Shown here: one piece after another, positions 23,040 to 33,118 of the stretch
Layout: each line of letters begins with the position of its first letter
Numbering within the stretch: position 1 is the stretch's first letter
Source of the DNA: Bathynomus jamesi
Taxonomy: Eukaryota; Arthropoda; Malacostraca; Isopoda; Cirolanidae
Length of the DNA: 64,000 nt
Assembly (NCBI GenBank): GCA_023014485.1
Contig: JAJOZX010000942.1
Coordinates: forward strand, 548,501-612,500
Reading direction: 5' to 3'
Notes under the pieces: model-generated
Database searches by the model: none
The model's input: only the letters and a program-made list of their open reading frames with translations
What the model was told of the DNA's origin: nothing
Program-made: the position numbers and the translations under genes

Positions 23040-24230
23040 TATAAAGGTATGTATATGGTATTTTTGGATTTGGAAAATGCTTATGATAAAGCGAATAGAC
23101 GTTGTGGCATGTGCTTAGTATTTATGGTGTCATTGGCAAACAATTGTTGAATGCGGTGAGAGGTTTGGATGTGGATAGTAATGCTTGCGTAAGAATTAAA
23201 GATGAGTTGAGTGACTGGTTTAGTATTAATTTTGGAGTAAGATAGGGTTGTGTGTTGTCACCATGGTTATTTAATGCGTATGTGGGTGAGGGTAATGCCT
23301 GATATGAAGGAAAGAATGCTAGAGAGAGAAGTATATCTGAATTTGGAAAAGAATGAATGGTATCTGCCTCATTTGAAGTAAAGAATGCTAGAAAGAGAAG
23401 TAAATCTGAATTTGAAAAAGAATGAATGGTACCTGATGTATGTTGAGGAGGTGCTTCTAGGTGAATCAGAGAATGAATTATGGAGAGCGTATTGACAAGC
23501 TTTGTTGACATTTGTGAAAGGAGATTATTAAAAATGAATGTAAATAAAAGTAAGGTTTTTTGTAGTTGAACGTGAAAGAGGTCAACGTGTAATATTGTGG
23601 TAAATGGAGAAAATTTAGAAGTTCTGAAGGAATTTAAATATTTGAGGTGTGTGATCGACAAGAAAGGTACAAGTACACTGAAAACAGAAAGTAAAGCAGG
23701 GCAAACAAACTACGTGCGCTGTAAATATCCTGGTAGGAAGAAAGTGCTTGAGCGTAGATAGAGCAAAAGGTTTACATGAAGGTGTATTGATGCAAACATT
23801 GATGTATGGGTGTGAGACCCTTGTTTGGAAAGTTCACTGTCAAAACTGAGAGCAGTTGAGATAAATAATTTAAGAAGCATAATTGGTGTAAAACGAACAG
23901 ATTGATCATATGAAAAATGAGGATGTTCGGGAAAGGTGTGAAGTGAAAAAGTCATTGGAGATGAGAATAGAGAAGAGTATGGTCATGTGAGAATGAATAA
24001 CGATAGAATTGTAAAATTGGTGTATAATAGTGAGTGTGTAGGTGTAAGACACAGAGGAAGACCGCGTAAAACATAGAGGGGTGTAATTATTAAATGTGTG
24101 GATAAACATAAGGTTGATATAAATGTGGCAGAGAGAAATGGAAACTGTTTGTGAGGTGTGTAGATGGAGGTGCTGGTCTCATCTGACGTACTACTAGAGG
24201 TATACGTATACCCATACTATAATCATGAAA
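23040..24230 (+). pseudogene. LINE-E: decayed non-LTR reverse transcriptase
   Basis: Fragments in several frames: MVFLDLENAYDKANRR (palm), NFGVR-GCVLSPW-type block near 23235, VDEEVLLGESENE region near 23440, KMNVNKSKV, FKYLRCVID, and a C-terminal GRPRKT-type basic end with VDINVAERNGN. A 69-bp tandem duplication (23306-23374, 23375-23443) lies inside the RT. Long minus-strand frames here are shadows. Confidence 0.7.
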
Positions 24231-24265
24231 GAAAACACTGACTCCCTGAGGTTGGAATGGTACGT

Positions 24266-24421
24266 TAGGGCATATCATACTCTGGGTTCAGGGTTGAAAT
24301 TTTGGAAAAACAAAGTGGCTAATATGTATTCCTATATAAAAATTAATTCTAAGATGGGTTTATTATTTGCAACTTTTCCGAAAAATCTCATTTTCATGGT
24401 CAAAATCGCGATTTTCTGATT
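24266..24421. repeat. Left TIR of transposon T
   Basis: Inverted counterpart is 27200-27328 plus 29578-29624, split by the LINE. Shared blocks include CTAATATGTATT, TTAATTCTAAGA and GCAACTTTTCC. Confidence 0.8.
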
Positions 24422-24712
24422 TGAAGGCTGTCTAACGCAGCCTCAGGGCACCCAAACCAAAGCGCGCAGCTGTTCTGCATATGATTTATCTAAAAGCTGC
24501 TTTTCTGACCTCATCCTTGCTTTCTTGCGTGTTTCAACACCTCTGGGTGCTGAAAAAAATGTTTAGATTTCGCGTAAAACTTAAGAATTTTGAGTTTTTC
24601 TTCAAAGAGTAGGCGCGGCTCACCAGCTCTACTCTGATCGAGTAGCGGGAGACTTGCCACCTCCACATGTAGGTTTACACGCCTTTCCTTCCTGGATCCC
24701 TGAAAAGCGTGG

Positions 24713-24745
24713 CCTCATAAGATCTTATATTATGATCTTATGAGG
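24713..24745. repeat. Perfect hairpin in transposon T 3' region
   Basis: Arms CCTCATAAGATC and GATCTTATGAGG around a 9-nt loop, 45 bp past the transposase stop codon. Role unknown. Confidence 0.7.
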
Positions 24746-24789
24746 ACTTTCAGCTCTTATGAGCATTAACTATGGCTTCAGCCTCTTCA

Positions 24790-27186
24790 TTAGCCACTCG
24801 AACCTGAAAAGCTCTTAAGTATGTCCTGCTTCGATCTGAACACTGGGAGCATTTCTCGATGGTCTATCCTGGCTCTCACCCACCCATCTCTCCTCTCGTG
24901 ACCGTACACAGCTTGGGAAACAGTTGAGACTTCCTGTACAGCTCTCTCGCAGGACTGAGTATGAACGGAGAAAGCGTCCACTTTGAGTGGAGTTTTCCCG
25001 AGATCCTCGAGCTCAGTCAAGGTCATCCTGCAGGTGAAAATAGGCTCGTAAATATTCTCTAATTCCCAGTTGATGAGATCCTCAGGTGAAGTGGCTTGCA
25101 GATTGACTTTGGGATTTTTATGGGGCCTCACTGTCGTATCACCAAAGTCTCTTCCTTCTCTGATCTTCTCTATCTGGCTCACAGCAAAAGCTCTCTGATG
25201 CTCATCCTCACTGCACAGGAATGAAACTAGGATGTTCTCAGGATGTGCGTGGTAAGCTCTTCTTATCACTGCAGCAGAGATGATGTTCCTGACCTCGGTA
25301 GTCTGGTTCTTCAGCAGCCTCAGGCTTGAAAAAACGTGTGCAGGACCAAATTTGAGGTGGTGCTTCACTTTGATGTCGTAGTACATTCTGAAGTAGAAGT
25401 TAAGGCAGAACTTCACGAGGACCTCGAGCCTCCTCAACACCTCCCCCTTCAGTCCGTGCTCCCTCATTCACAACAGCAAGATGGCCCGTGCAGTAGTGAG
25501 CCACCTGGATTGGTTCAGAGGTCCGCACTTGAGACCAGCCAACTGTGGACTGAGACTTCCAGACTTGATGGCTTTGATCAGAAGATAGCAGTTGTGCTGG
25601 TCTGTGGAGGGAGATTTGACTATCTCTACTGGCAGCTCTATGATATCTTCAGTTCATTCCACTGGTTTGAAGTTGAAGTTGACCTCAAGTTCATTCACTT
25701 TCTCAAGAAGTTTTCCAATAGGCCCACTGAAACCTGACCTGGAAGTTACAGGGCCGTCCAGCTTGATGATTAAGTGCCTCAGGGGAGCTCGTTCACATGG
25801 AGCTGACAGATCATCCAGTGGCACTTGCGACCCAGCATTTTCTCCAGTAGGGCTATGGCGCCTCCAGACCACCCCGTGTTGGTGTTGGTAGAGTCTCCTC
25901 TAATCATTACAAGGCTTCGTCAGCTCCGTGATCCAGAAGCCACTCATGCAGGCCCTGAGCGATCTTATGAGCAGGCTTTTCTCCTCCCTCAGGCATGGCC
26001 GTAACTACCTATGAGTTCACCGAGGTCCGGACCTCGGTAATTATTTCCTAAAAAAAAAAAAAGAGACTGGAGACTGAACCGTTCTCCGTGTATGAAACGC
26101 ATATTACCGCTTTTCTTTTGAAAAGAGGGAGCGTCGAGCGTTTTGTGTTTTGTGTTTAGTGTATAGCTTGGGTTGTGTTTGTAGATGTCATTTTGGTCTG
26201 AATTTTGCTCGTCCCGCCGCGCTCGAAAAAAATCTGGACCTCACTAATTTCTAAACCCTAGTTACGGCCCTGCCCTCAGGTTCCTCGGGAGTGAAATGGA
26301 AGAGGTACTTTCCTTGAGGCTCCCACGTGATAGTGTAATGCTCCTCGATCACTTTGCCAGGATGAAATCTCCCTGTCACTTCGTCATATTTCAACACATT
26401 TGTGTTCCTATCCTGCTTGCCATCAAAGAATATCCCAGAGATCTTCTCCTCCTCTGACCTCTGCGTGAGAGCTTCAACTGATGAGGCCATTACTTCCTCC
26501 TTGGCCCTCCAGACTTTCATGCCATCTATGGCCAAGTAAGCCTTGTCTTTGGAAAGATGACCGGCCTTGATGAGGTCGTTCAGGAAGCCAGTGGCAACTG
26601 CAGCTGCCGGAACATTTGCCACCCTGTACCTCAAAGCTGCTGAAGCTGTCCCTTGGATCTTCATGTAGTTTCATGTAGCAGAAGTTGGAGTTTCGGCAGG
26701 TACTTCAGCGGGAACGTCCATAGGAGCTTCAGTAGCCTCAGCATTGCCAGAGGCTTCTTTTGCAGCTTCTTCCAAGTTTGGCTCTTCGTCCTCCTCAAAG
26801 TCTTTCATGAGAAGCTTCTCATTAGTAGCCTCCTCTTTCTTCTTCCTCTTCACAGCAGAAGCTTCTTCAGCCTCCTTCCTCTTCGCTGCTTTGATCTGTC
26901 TCCTGCTGTCTTCGAAGTCTACAGAAGACATCTGGATTCCTGAAGCTTCGGAAGTCTTCACTCTCTGGTAGTACAGCCACTGAAGGTCCAGTTTAGGAAT
27001 CTTCACCTCCAAAGGACAGTTACAGTTCACATGGGCCTTGAGGGAGCATCCTCAGCATCCACTCCCCCCTGAGCCGCACAAGAAGATCTGATGCTTGCAA
27101 ACGCAGACTTCACAGAGTTTATCCAAATCAGTCATCTTCTTCTCCTGGGTAGCAGACTTAACTCTCCCGTTCACAAAGTCTGTCAT
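24790..27186 (-). pseudogene. Transposase-like gene of transposon T
   Basis: Starts at ATG 27186 (MTDFVNGRVK). A Cys cluster (LCEVCVCKH, LCGSGGSGC, NCNCP) looks zinc-binding; next comes a Lys/Glu-rich, Ala/Glu-rich linker (26690-26960). Then GIFFDGKQDRN (26415-26445), GDSTNTNTGW (25870-25900), a Cys/His block and LPLRHLIIKLDGP (25750-25800), GFSGPIGKLL, SPSTDQHN, NQSRWLTTARAIL, and near the end PENILVSFL, FSVHTQSCERAVQ. FDG, GDST and CERAV could supply a D-D-E triad (inference). Four in-frame TGA stops, two one-base shifts (about 25905 and 25783) and the MITE disable it. I recall the protein family as uncharacterised in arthropods and cnidarians. Confidence 0.7.
25994..26272. mobile_element. 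hAT-type MITE inside the T transposase gene
   Basis: 279 bp with TIR CA(T/G)GGCCGTAACTA and perfect 8-bp TSD CCCTCAGG (25986-25993, 26273-26280). Removing it with one TSD copy rejoins PEEPEG-GEKPAHK in one frame. Confidence 0.9.
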
Positions 27187-27328
27187 CTTGTGTTCAGGTT
27201 GTGTTCAATTGAATATTCGTATTTCAACATAGAACAGAAAACCGCAATTTTGAACATGATAACGCGATTTTTGGGAAAAGTTGCAGAAAAGAAACCCCTC
27301 TTAGAATTAAATTTTACATAAAAATACA

Positions 27329-27857
27329 GGCAGAATATCGCAAATTGATTTCATACTGTATAGGAGGGCGCAATTGGCCGAGGTGAGGGACTGCAAAGTT
27401 ATTCCAGGAGACCATGTGACGCCACAACACCGGTTGGTAGTCATGGATGTGATGTTGAAAAGAGGAAGAAAGACCCGAGGAACAACAGTGAGGAGAATTA
27501 GGTGGTACAAACTGAGAGAGGAGGGGAAGAAACGGGAATTTAGAGAGAGAGTGTTGAGTGAAATCGATGTTGATGAACAGAATGTACAGGATTGGTGGGT
27601 ACATAATGCGAATGTCATGAGAACGGCAGGTAGAGACATATTGGGGGAAACATCAGGTAAAGTGTTGGAAGATAAGGAAGGATGGTGGTGGAGTGATGAG
27701 ATCCAAAGAGCACTACGAAGTAAGAGAGAAACTAAGAAGTTATGGGAAGAATCGAGGAGTGAAGAGTGTAAGGTGGTATATAAAGAAGCAAAGAAACAGG
27801 CAAAGAGAGCAGTGGCGAGAGCAAAGGCGGAGGCATATCGCAGATGTATGAGGATTT
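27329..27857 (+). pseudogene. RTE-like LINE: end of the endonuclease and linker
   Basis: The open frame enters at the truncation point (RISQIDFILYRRAQLAEV, DCKVIPGDHVTPQH) and runs through a basic linker (WWWSDEIQRALRSKRETKKLW, AKKQAKRAVARAKAEAY). TAG at 27857-27859 is reached only because of a single-base shift near 27838; the next frame continues with MYEDLEDREGQKK. Confidence 0.75.
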
Positions 27858-29535
27858 AGAGGATCGTGAAGGACAAAAGAAGATATACAGATTGGCTAAG
27901 AGCAGAAATAGAGCGACAAAAGACTTTACACAGGTAAAACAAATTAAGGGAAGGGAGGGGGCGGTGCTGCAAAGAGATGAAGAGATAAAGGATAGATGGA
28001 AGGAATATTTTGAGGAATTATTAAATAAAGAAAACCCAAGATCTTTCTATGAGGATGGATTACCAAATGTAGCTATGACAGAACAAGTGGGGAGGATGGA
28101 AGTGAGTCGTGCTCTGAATAGGATGAAAAATAACAAAGCGACTGGCCCAGACGAGATACCAGCCGAGGCATGGAAGGCACTGGGAGATGAGGGGGTGGAT
28201 CTGGTGTGAGATCTAATGCAGAAGTTGTTTGACCAGGAGGTGATGTGGCGGACCAGCATCATAGTGCCTATATTCAAAGAGAAGGGAGATGTACAAGATT
28301 GCACGAATTATAGAAGGATCAAGCTAATATCACATACAATGAAGATATGGGAGCGAATAGTGGAGAGTAGGTTGAGAGACGAAGCGGAAGTGTCAGTGGA
28401 ACAGTTTGGATTTATGCCGGGAAGGAGAACGACAGATGCAGTTTTTGCATTGAAACAGTTGGCAGAGAGGTACAGAGAGGGGCAGAAGGCGTTGCACATG
28501 GTTTTTATTGACTTGGAGAAGGCATATGATAGGATACCACGGCAGGAAGTTTGGAGATGCTTAAGGGAAAAGATGGTACCGAAGTATGTTAAACTGATCA
28601 AGGGGATGTACAGGGGAGTAACAACTAAGGTGAGGAGTAGCGTGGGTGTGTCAGAGAGCTTTGGGGTGGAAGTTGGTCTGCACCAAGGATCAGCTTTGAG
28701 CCCCTTCCTTTTCAATGTGGTATTCGATGTGTTGACGGACAGGATTAGAGGGGAGGCGCCGTGGTGCATGATGTATGCAGACGATGTTGTGTTGAGTGGG
28801 GAGACGAAAGAGGAGGTGGAGCAGCAGTTGGAAAATTGGAGAGAGGCGTTGGAAAGTAGGGGGATGAGAATTAGCCGAAAGAAGACGGAATATATGAGAT
28901 GTGATGTGCAGCAGGACCGAGGAGGGGAAGTGACATTGAGTGGAGAGCGTGTTAAGACGGTGGAGTATTTTAAATACTTGGGGTCAACAGTGGATGCAGA
29001 GGGGGGAGCAGAGAGAGAGATAAACTGTAGAATACAGTCGGGGTGGAAGAACTGGAGAGACGTATCAGGGGTGCTCTGTGATAAGAGGGTTCCAGTGAAA
29101 CTGAAGGGAAAGGTATTCAAAACAGTGGTGAGGCCGGCAATGTTGTATGGACTGGAGACTGTGCCAATGAAGAAGAGCAATGAAAGAAAAATCGATGTGG
29201 CTGAAATGAAGATGTTGAGATGGATGTGTGGAGTGACGAGGAGGGATAGGGTCAGAAATGAGCATATAAGAGGAACAGTAAAGGTAGCGGAAGCATCTAA
29301 GAAGGTGCAGGAGGCCAGGCTGAGGTGGTATGGACAAGTCAGGAGAAGAGAGGAGGAGTATGTGCGGCGCAGAGTGCTGGAGATGGAGTTGCCGGGACGG
29401 AGAAGAAGAGGAAGACCGAAGACGAGATGGAGGGACTGTGTGGTGGCGGACATCAGGGAGAAGGACGTGGAGGAGGACGTGGTATACGACAGAGGAGAGT
29501 GGAGAAGACGAACCAAAAACAGCGACCCCATGTAA
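27844..29535 (+). pseudogene. RTE-like LINE: reverse transcriptase
   Basis: One frame with a single in-frame TGA at 28207-28209. Motifs in order: NRMKNNKATGPDEIPAEAW, IIVPIFKEKGDVQDCTNYR, EQFGFMPGRRTTDAVF, MVFIDLEKAYDRIPR, GLHQGSALSPFLFNVVFD, catalytic MMYADDVVLSGE (28767-28805), EYFKYLGSTVD, then a C-terminal basic region GRRRRGRPKTRWRDC. The last 439 residues after the TGA are uninterrupted. RT makes cDNA at the target site in this class. A suppressed or mutated single stop leaves it nearly intact. Confidence 0.85.
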
Positions 29536-29633
29536 AGATGGGATAATAAGCTGCGGAAGAAGAAGAATAAAAATACATATTAGGCAGAGTGAAATTCGGA
29601 CTCGGAAAATTAGCATATGCCCTAATGGTACGT

Positions 29634-30419
29634 TATTCTGGTTGGGATCTCTTTATACCTTTCAGTGTATAGTTTGAGTGTCTTCACTCAAGAGCTCAAG
29701 CATTGTGCTCACCCCACTGGTAATGAGAAATGGGTTCTAAGATAATGTGTATATGTTTTATAAACACTTAACAAAGATACATAAAGAAATTATCAATAAA
29801 CTATTTGGATTGTTGCTATTGTGAAGCTTGTTTGGAAACCTTGTTCTAAATTAATGTATAATCACAGACTAACAGATTAACTCAGTGCCCACAAGCTTCT
29901 ACAAAATCTTATGCCCTTTTGTGAAACAGAGAAAAAGACAATCGTTTAATAAATTTACGAAAGACCACAATCCTTAGAATTTTGAGCTTTACATCCGAAG
30001 TCAGTGGGTGAAAATGTGTAAAGCGGAGGCTCGTGAGCTTAAAGTAAAAGTAAAGGTTATATACCTATATAGCCTGTAGGCTACTATAAGATCTGAAAAC
30101 CTACTTTTTCGTTAGCTTTTTGTTCTTCTGCCATTTAGTATTTGGAAAGAGAATTATATAAAGTACCACGGAAAAACGTTATCACCTGAAATTATACTTT
30201 AATATACAGTTAATAATATATATTTTAATAGTAATTAATAATAATATGTAATCAAATACTGGAACAGTTAATAAATTTCAAAGATGAATGTTATAGTAAT
30301 CAGTTTTTAATAATATACTTCTAAATCAGGCGAATATGCCCTTGTGCGAAGTTTAATTCTCATACTATCCACTAGGTGGCAAGAACCTAATTATCATTTG
30401 GAGGGATAATACGCCAATT
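29634..30419. other. No gene seen
   Basis: AT-rich single-copy-looking DNA right of transposon T. No coding frame or termini recognised. Confidence 0.45.
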
Positions 30420-30790
30420 TTTTTAGGTAGTAAGGAGGGGCCAAGGGTGAACACCCGCAAAAATGCGTCCCATAGATGAAAAAGGACAGAGCCGAAATCA
30501 AGGTATCCAAGGCTGTTAAAAACTACACTATTTCTTTTTTAATTTTTGCAAAAAATGTGTAGTGTGTAAGATGCATGTAGATGTAGTGAGGAATAGAGGG
30601 AGAAGTGTGTGTTTGAGAGTATGCTGGACTGCTCACAGGGTAGATGAGACACGGAAAAAGATCAACTAAAGAGGACAGTGACAGGGGAAACGGGAGTTCC
30701 AGCACTCTCTGTCTCCTGCTTAACATCCTCCCCGGAGTACTTTCATGGTCAATTGGTGTCTACAATCTCCTCCTATGGAGGAGATTGTAG
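30420..30790 (-). mobile_element. Non-autonomous retroelement with LINE-C 3' end, copy 1
   Basis: Minus strand: head GGAGGAGATTGTAGACACC, body containing GTCACTGTCCTCTTTA, last ~110 bp like the LINE-C 3' UTR (TTTGCGGGTGTTCACCCTTGG). Second copy at 60.59-60.95 kb shares the full length. No tRNA or 5S head seen and no coding frame. Confidence 0.6.
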
Positions 30791-30816
30791 AAATAATGGA
30801 AAATAGCGTCAGTTTG

Positions 30817-30817
<1 letters not shown>

Positions 30818-30872
<55 letters not shown>
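30818..30872. repeat. (TA)n microsatellite
   Basis: One interruption near 30841. Confidence 0.9.
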
Positions 30873-30876
<4 letters not shown>

Positions 30877-30994
30877 CTCTTGTAAATATTAAGCTCTCAT
30901 TGGCTTAGAAACTTCCGTTCAAAGCTTTTGTATGAAATTATTTACATTATGATGCGAGCGTGGAATAAATAATTAATCAGATATAGGTAGGCTT

Positions 30995-31235
30995 CACTGC
31001 CACGGTAACTTAATAGCAAAACTCCGGGTTATTAAGCTGAAGGTCCTGGGTTCGAGTCTTGGCTTGGACTTCGGATTTCACAAATTAATGTGTTTCTCTG
31101 TGTCTTCCATGGCAGGGTAGAGTTCGGATCCCACGTAAAGCAGTAGGTCCCCTCCGTCATATGACCTTAGACTTAGAGGTTACGAAGAAAGTTAAAAAGG
31201 TCCAATAAGGTCGGCTTTATTTAAGTCACTGTAAT
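30995..31235 (+). repeat. tRNA-headed SINE sharing the 5S-SINE body
   Basis: Head with box B-like GGGTTCGAGTC (31049-31059). The body has GTTCGGATCCCACGTAAAGC and CTCCGTCATATGACCTTAGA, also found in the 5S-headed SINE at 60.1 kb. A different head on the same body. Confidence 0.6.
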
Positions 31236-31563
31236 ATATACCTCGTTAACCTCGTTGTTGTTCCGTGCGTTGGTCTCTCTTCACACGAAGGTCAAGCTGG
31301 TGGCCCCGCCTCTAGGTCTGGCTTGGTGGAGGAACGAGTTGCTTTCTTGCGCTCTCCACCGTACATAGCCACCTACACCGGGCTCATCTGGTATCGTCCT
31401 GAGCCATGCATCTAGTCTTCTCTTGAAGACTTCAACTTTGACCCCTGTAACGTTTCTGAGGTCCTTTGGAAGCTGGTTAAAAAGTCTTGGCCCCCTGACA
31501 ACCACGCTATTTTCCTTCATTGTTGAGGAGAGCTCTTGTCGGGCCTTTAATTTGAGAACACTA

Positions 31564-32946
31564 CAAGGGTGAGTCAAAAGTAGCGCCCGATTTCTGTCAG
31601 TTGATTGTTTGTTTGCCATTTGTATTACAGTGTACAAGAAGGTAGAAATAAATGAATGACATGTTTATCTAACCATTTATTCGGGGGAAAATTATTACGG
31701 AACTGTACCAAGCTGTTTTACTTGCAATTTTCAAAGTGCCCTCCCTCGTGATCGATGCACAATTGCAGCCGAGCAGGCACAGAGTGGCACACACGCCTGC
31801 AGAGTTCGATATCAATTTCCTCAAACTTTGCAGTGATTTGAGCCTTCAATTCCTGAATGGTACGAGGCTTTTCACGATAAACAAGGTCTTTCATGAGCCC
31901 CCCCAAAGAAAGAAATCTGGAGGTGTAAGGTCTGGGGAGCGTGCCGACCACTCGATCGGACCGCGGCGGCCGATCCACTTTCCGGGAAAGTTTTCATCAA
32001 GCCACTGACGAACATGACGTCCAAAATGAGGTAGAGCTCCATCTTGCTGGAAATAACAGTCCTGATCTTGTACCCTGGGCCAAAAGAAGGTTTGCAGCAT
32101 ATCCAGGTAAATTTCTGCAGTGACAGATCCCTCAAAGAAAAAGGGTCCAATTATCCCTAATGGAGATATGGCTGCCCAAACTGTCACGCCAGGTAAATTT
32201 ACCTCCTTCTCAACTGTCACTCTTGGGTTCTCCGCAGCCCAGTAGACACAATTGTGTCTGTTAATTGTGCCGTTAAGCTTAAAACATGCCTCATCTGACC
32301 ACCAGATGTTGTCTAGCATTGTGTCCACTTCGTCAAGTTTAGCTAAGAACTCTTCGCAAAATTGAAGACGGCGGTCGTCATCTCCATCATGAAGGGCATG
32401 CAGTAAGCGTGGAATGTAAGGTTTCCATTTTTTCTGGTGAAGGATACGGATAACACTTGATTGGCTCACTTCCAACTCTGCAGATAAACGGCGAGTTGAC
32501 TTTTGCGGACTTTGTTCCAGTCTCCTGATGGCTTCTTCAGCCTTAGATACATTCGTTGCCGTTTTCAGACGACCGGACTTCTTTGCAGTGGCTACCGACC
32601 CTGTTGCTTCAAATTTCTCGACAATCAATCGTATGTTTCTTCCCTGGGGTGGGTTAATATCGAATTCCTGTGCCAAACGGCGTGCCGCCATCGTTGGTTG
32701 TTCATTACATTTGTAGTAATGTTTTACGGCCGCAATGCGTTGATTCATTGAAAGGTAATTCATGGTTCAATTTGGTGCAAATTCAGTAACTTTCCAAACT
32801 CTCAGGAATAACCTGCAAAACAAAAACAAAAATAAATAAACTAAGAAAATTAATAATCTGCAAGACAATTATTAACAACATGACTTCCCAGAAAGAATCT
32901 GACAGCCGAAAAAACAGAAATCGGGCGCTACTTTTGACTCACCCTG
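31564..32946 (-). mobile_element. Mariner-like element 3 (DD41D type), nearly intact
   Basis: 1383 bp with 27-28-bp TIRs containing GGGTGAGTCAAAAGTAGCG. TA duplicated at 31562-31563 and 32947-32948. Inserted in LINE-A copy 3. Best preserved of the three DD41D elements here. Confidence 0.95.
31718..32763 (-). pseudogene. DD41D mariner transposase with one frameshift
   Basis: ATG at 32763. Helix-turn-helix DNA-binding region in residues 1-115 (MNQRIAAVKHYYK, TRRLSAELEVSQSSVIRIL); first catalytic Asp in WWSDEACF; second in FQQDGALPHF; third in ARSPDLTPPDFFLWG, 41 residues after the second. After FLWG the frame breaks (near 31895) and continues in another frame with MKDLVYREKPRTIQELK to the stop at 31718-31720 (LCIDHEGGHFENCK). 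One shift separates it from a complete ~350-residue enzyme. Confidence 0.9.
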
Positions 32947-33069
32947 TATACATTCTGCCTTTCCTATTTTCCAGTGTTGTTTGAATGGTAATTAGGTTTA
33001 GTTTTAGGTTTGGTACCAGTTTTTCGATCATTTTCCATATGTAGATTATGGTGTACCTCTCTCTTCTTT

Positions 33070-33071
<2 letters not shown>

Positions 33072-33115
<44 letters not shown>
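33072..33115. repeat. (TA)n microsatellite
   Basis: Between LINE-A copy 3 and the DD37D mariner; the mariner sits in this array. Confidence 0.9.

Positions 33116-33118
<3 letters not shown>

Larger units (their letters stand above)
27329..29566 (+). mobile_element. RTE-like LINE, 5'-truncated, in the right TIR of T
   Basis: 2238 bp flanked by the 11-bp TSD ATAAAAATACA (27318-27328, 29567-29577). It starts within the endonuclease domain and ends in GGAAGAAGAAGAA, a short GAA repeat typical of RTE-like LINEs. Least decayed LINE of the window. Confidence 0.85.
24266..29624 (-). mobile_element. Transposon T: unclassified long-TIR DNA transposon with nested insertions
   Basis: Termini TAGGGCATAT...ATATGCCCTA open TIRs of about 155 bp (roughly three quarters identical by eye). 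Perfect 9-bp repeat ATGGTACGT flanks it (24257-24265, 29625-29633). The minus strand carries a decayed transposase-like gene (24790-27186). A hAT-type MITE (25994-26272) and an RTE-like LINE (27329-29566, inside the right TIR) were added later; without them T is about 2.8 kb. Superfamily unassigned; RNase-H-like motifs and an 8-9-bp TSD suggest a distant hAT relative. Confidence 0.8.
31240..33071 (-). mobile_element. LINE-A copy 3, split by a mariner
   Basis: Two parts, 31240-31563 (C-terminus and tail) and 32947-33071 (upstream coding part), separated by the mariner at 31564-32946. Joined, they align without a gap to LINE-A copy 4 at 44660-45100. Coding: VVVRGPRLFNQLPKDLRN, FKRRLDAWLRTIPDEPGVGG. 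The 3' end shows AGGTATATATTA; the 5' edge runs into (TA)n. Confidence 0.8.

Noticed and set aside
23122..23661. 179-residue minus-strand frame
   Set aside because: Antisense of decayed LINE-E; repetitive FFxSN-type sequence reflects the 69-bp duplication.
24713..24745. Rho-independent terminator
   Set aside because: The hairpin is perfect, but this is a eukaryotic transposon and no T-run follows; kept only as a repeat.
25336..26971. Plus-strand frames of 75-133 residues
   Set aside because: Shadows of the minus-strand transposon T gene, which carries the coherent motifs.
28308..29531. 407-residue open frame on the minus strand
   Set aside because: It is antisense to the RTE-like reverse transcriptase, whose motifs (YADD, FGFMPGRR) are clear on the plus strand; the minus frame is a composition effect and shows no domain.
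31736..32751. Plus-strand frames of 60-90 residues inside mariner 3
   Set aside because: Antisense to the DD41D transposase.
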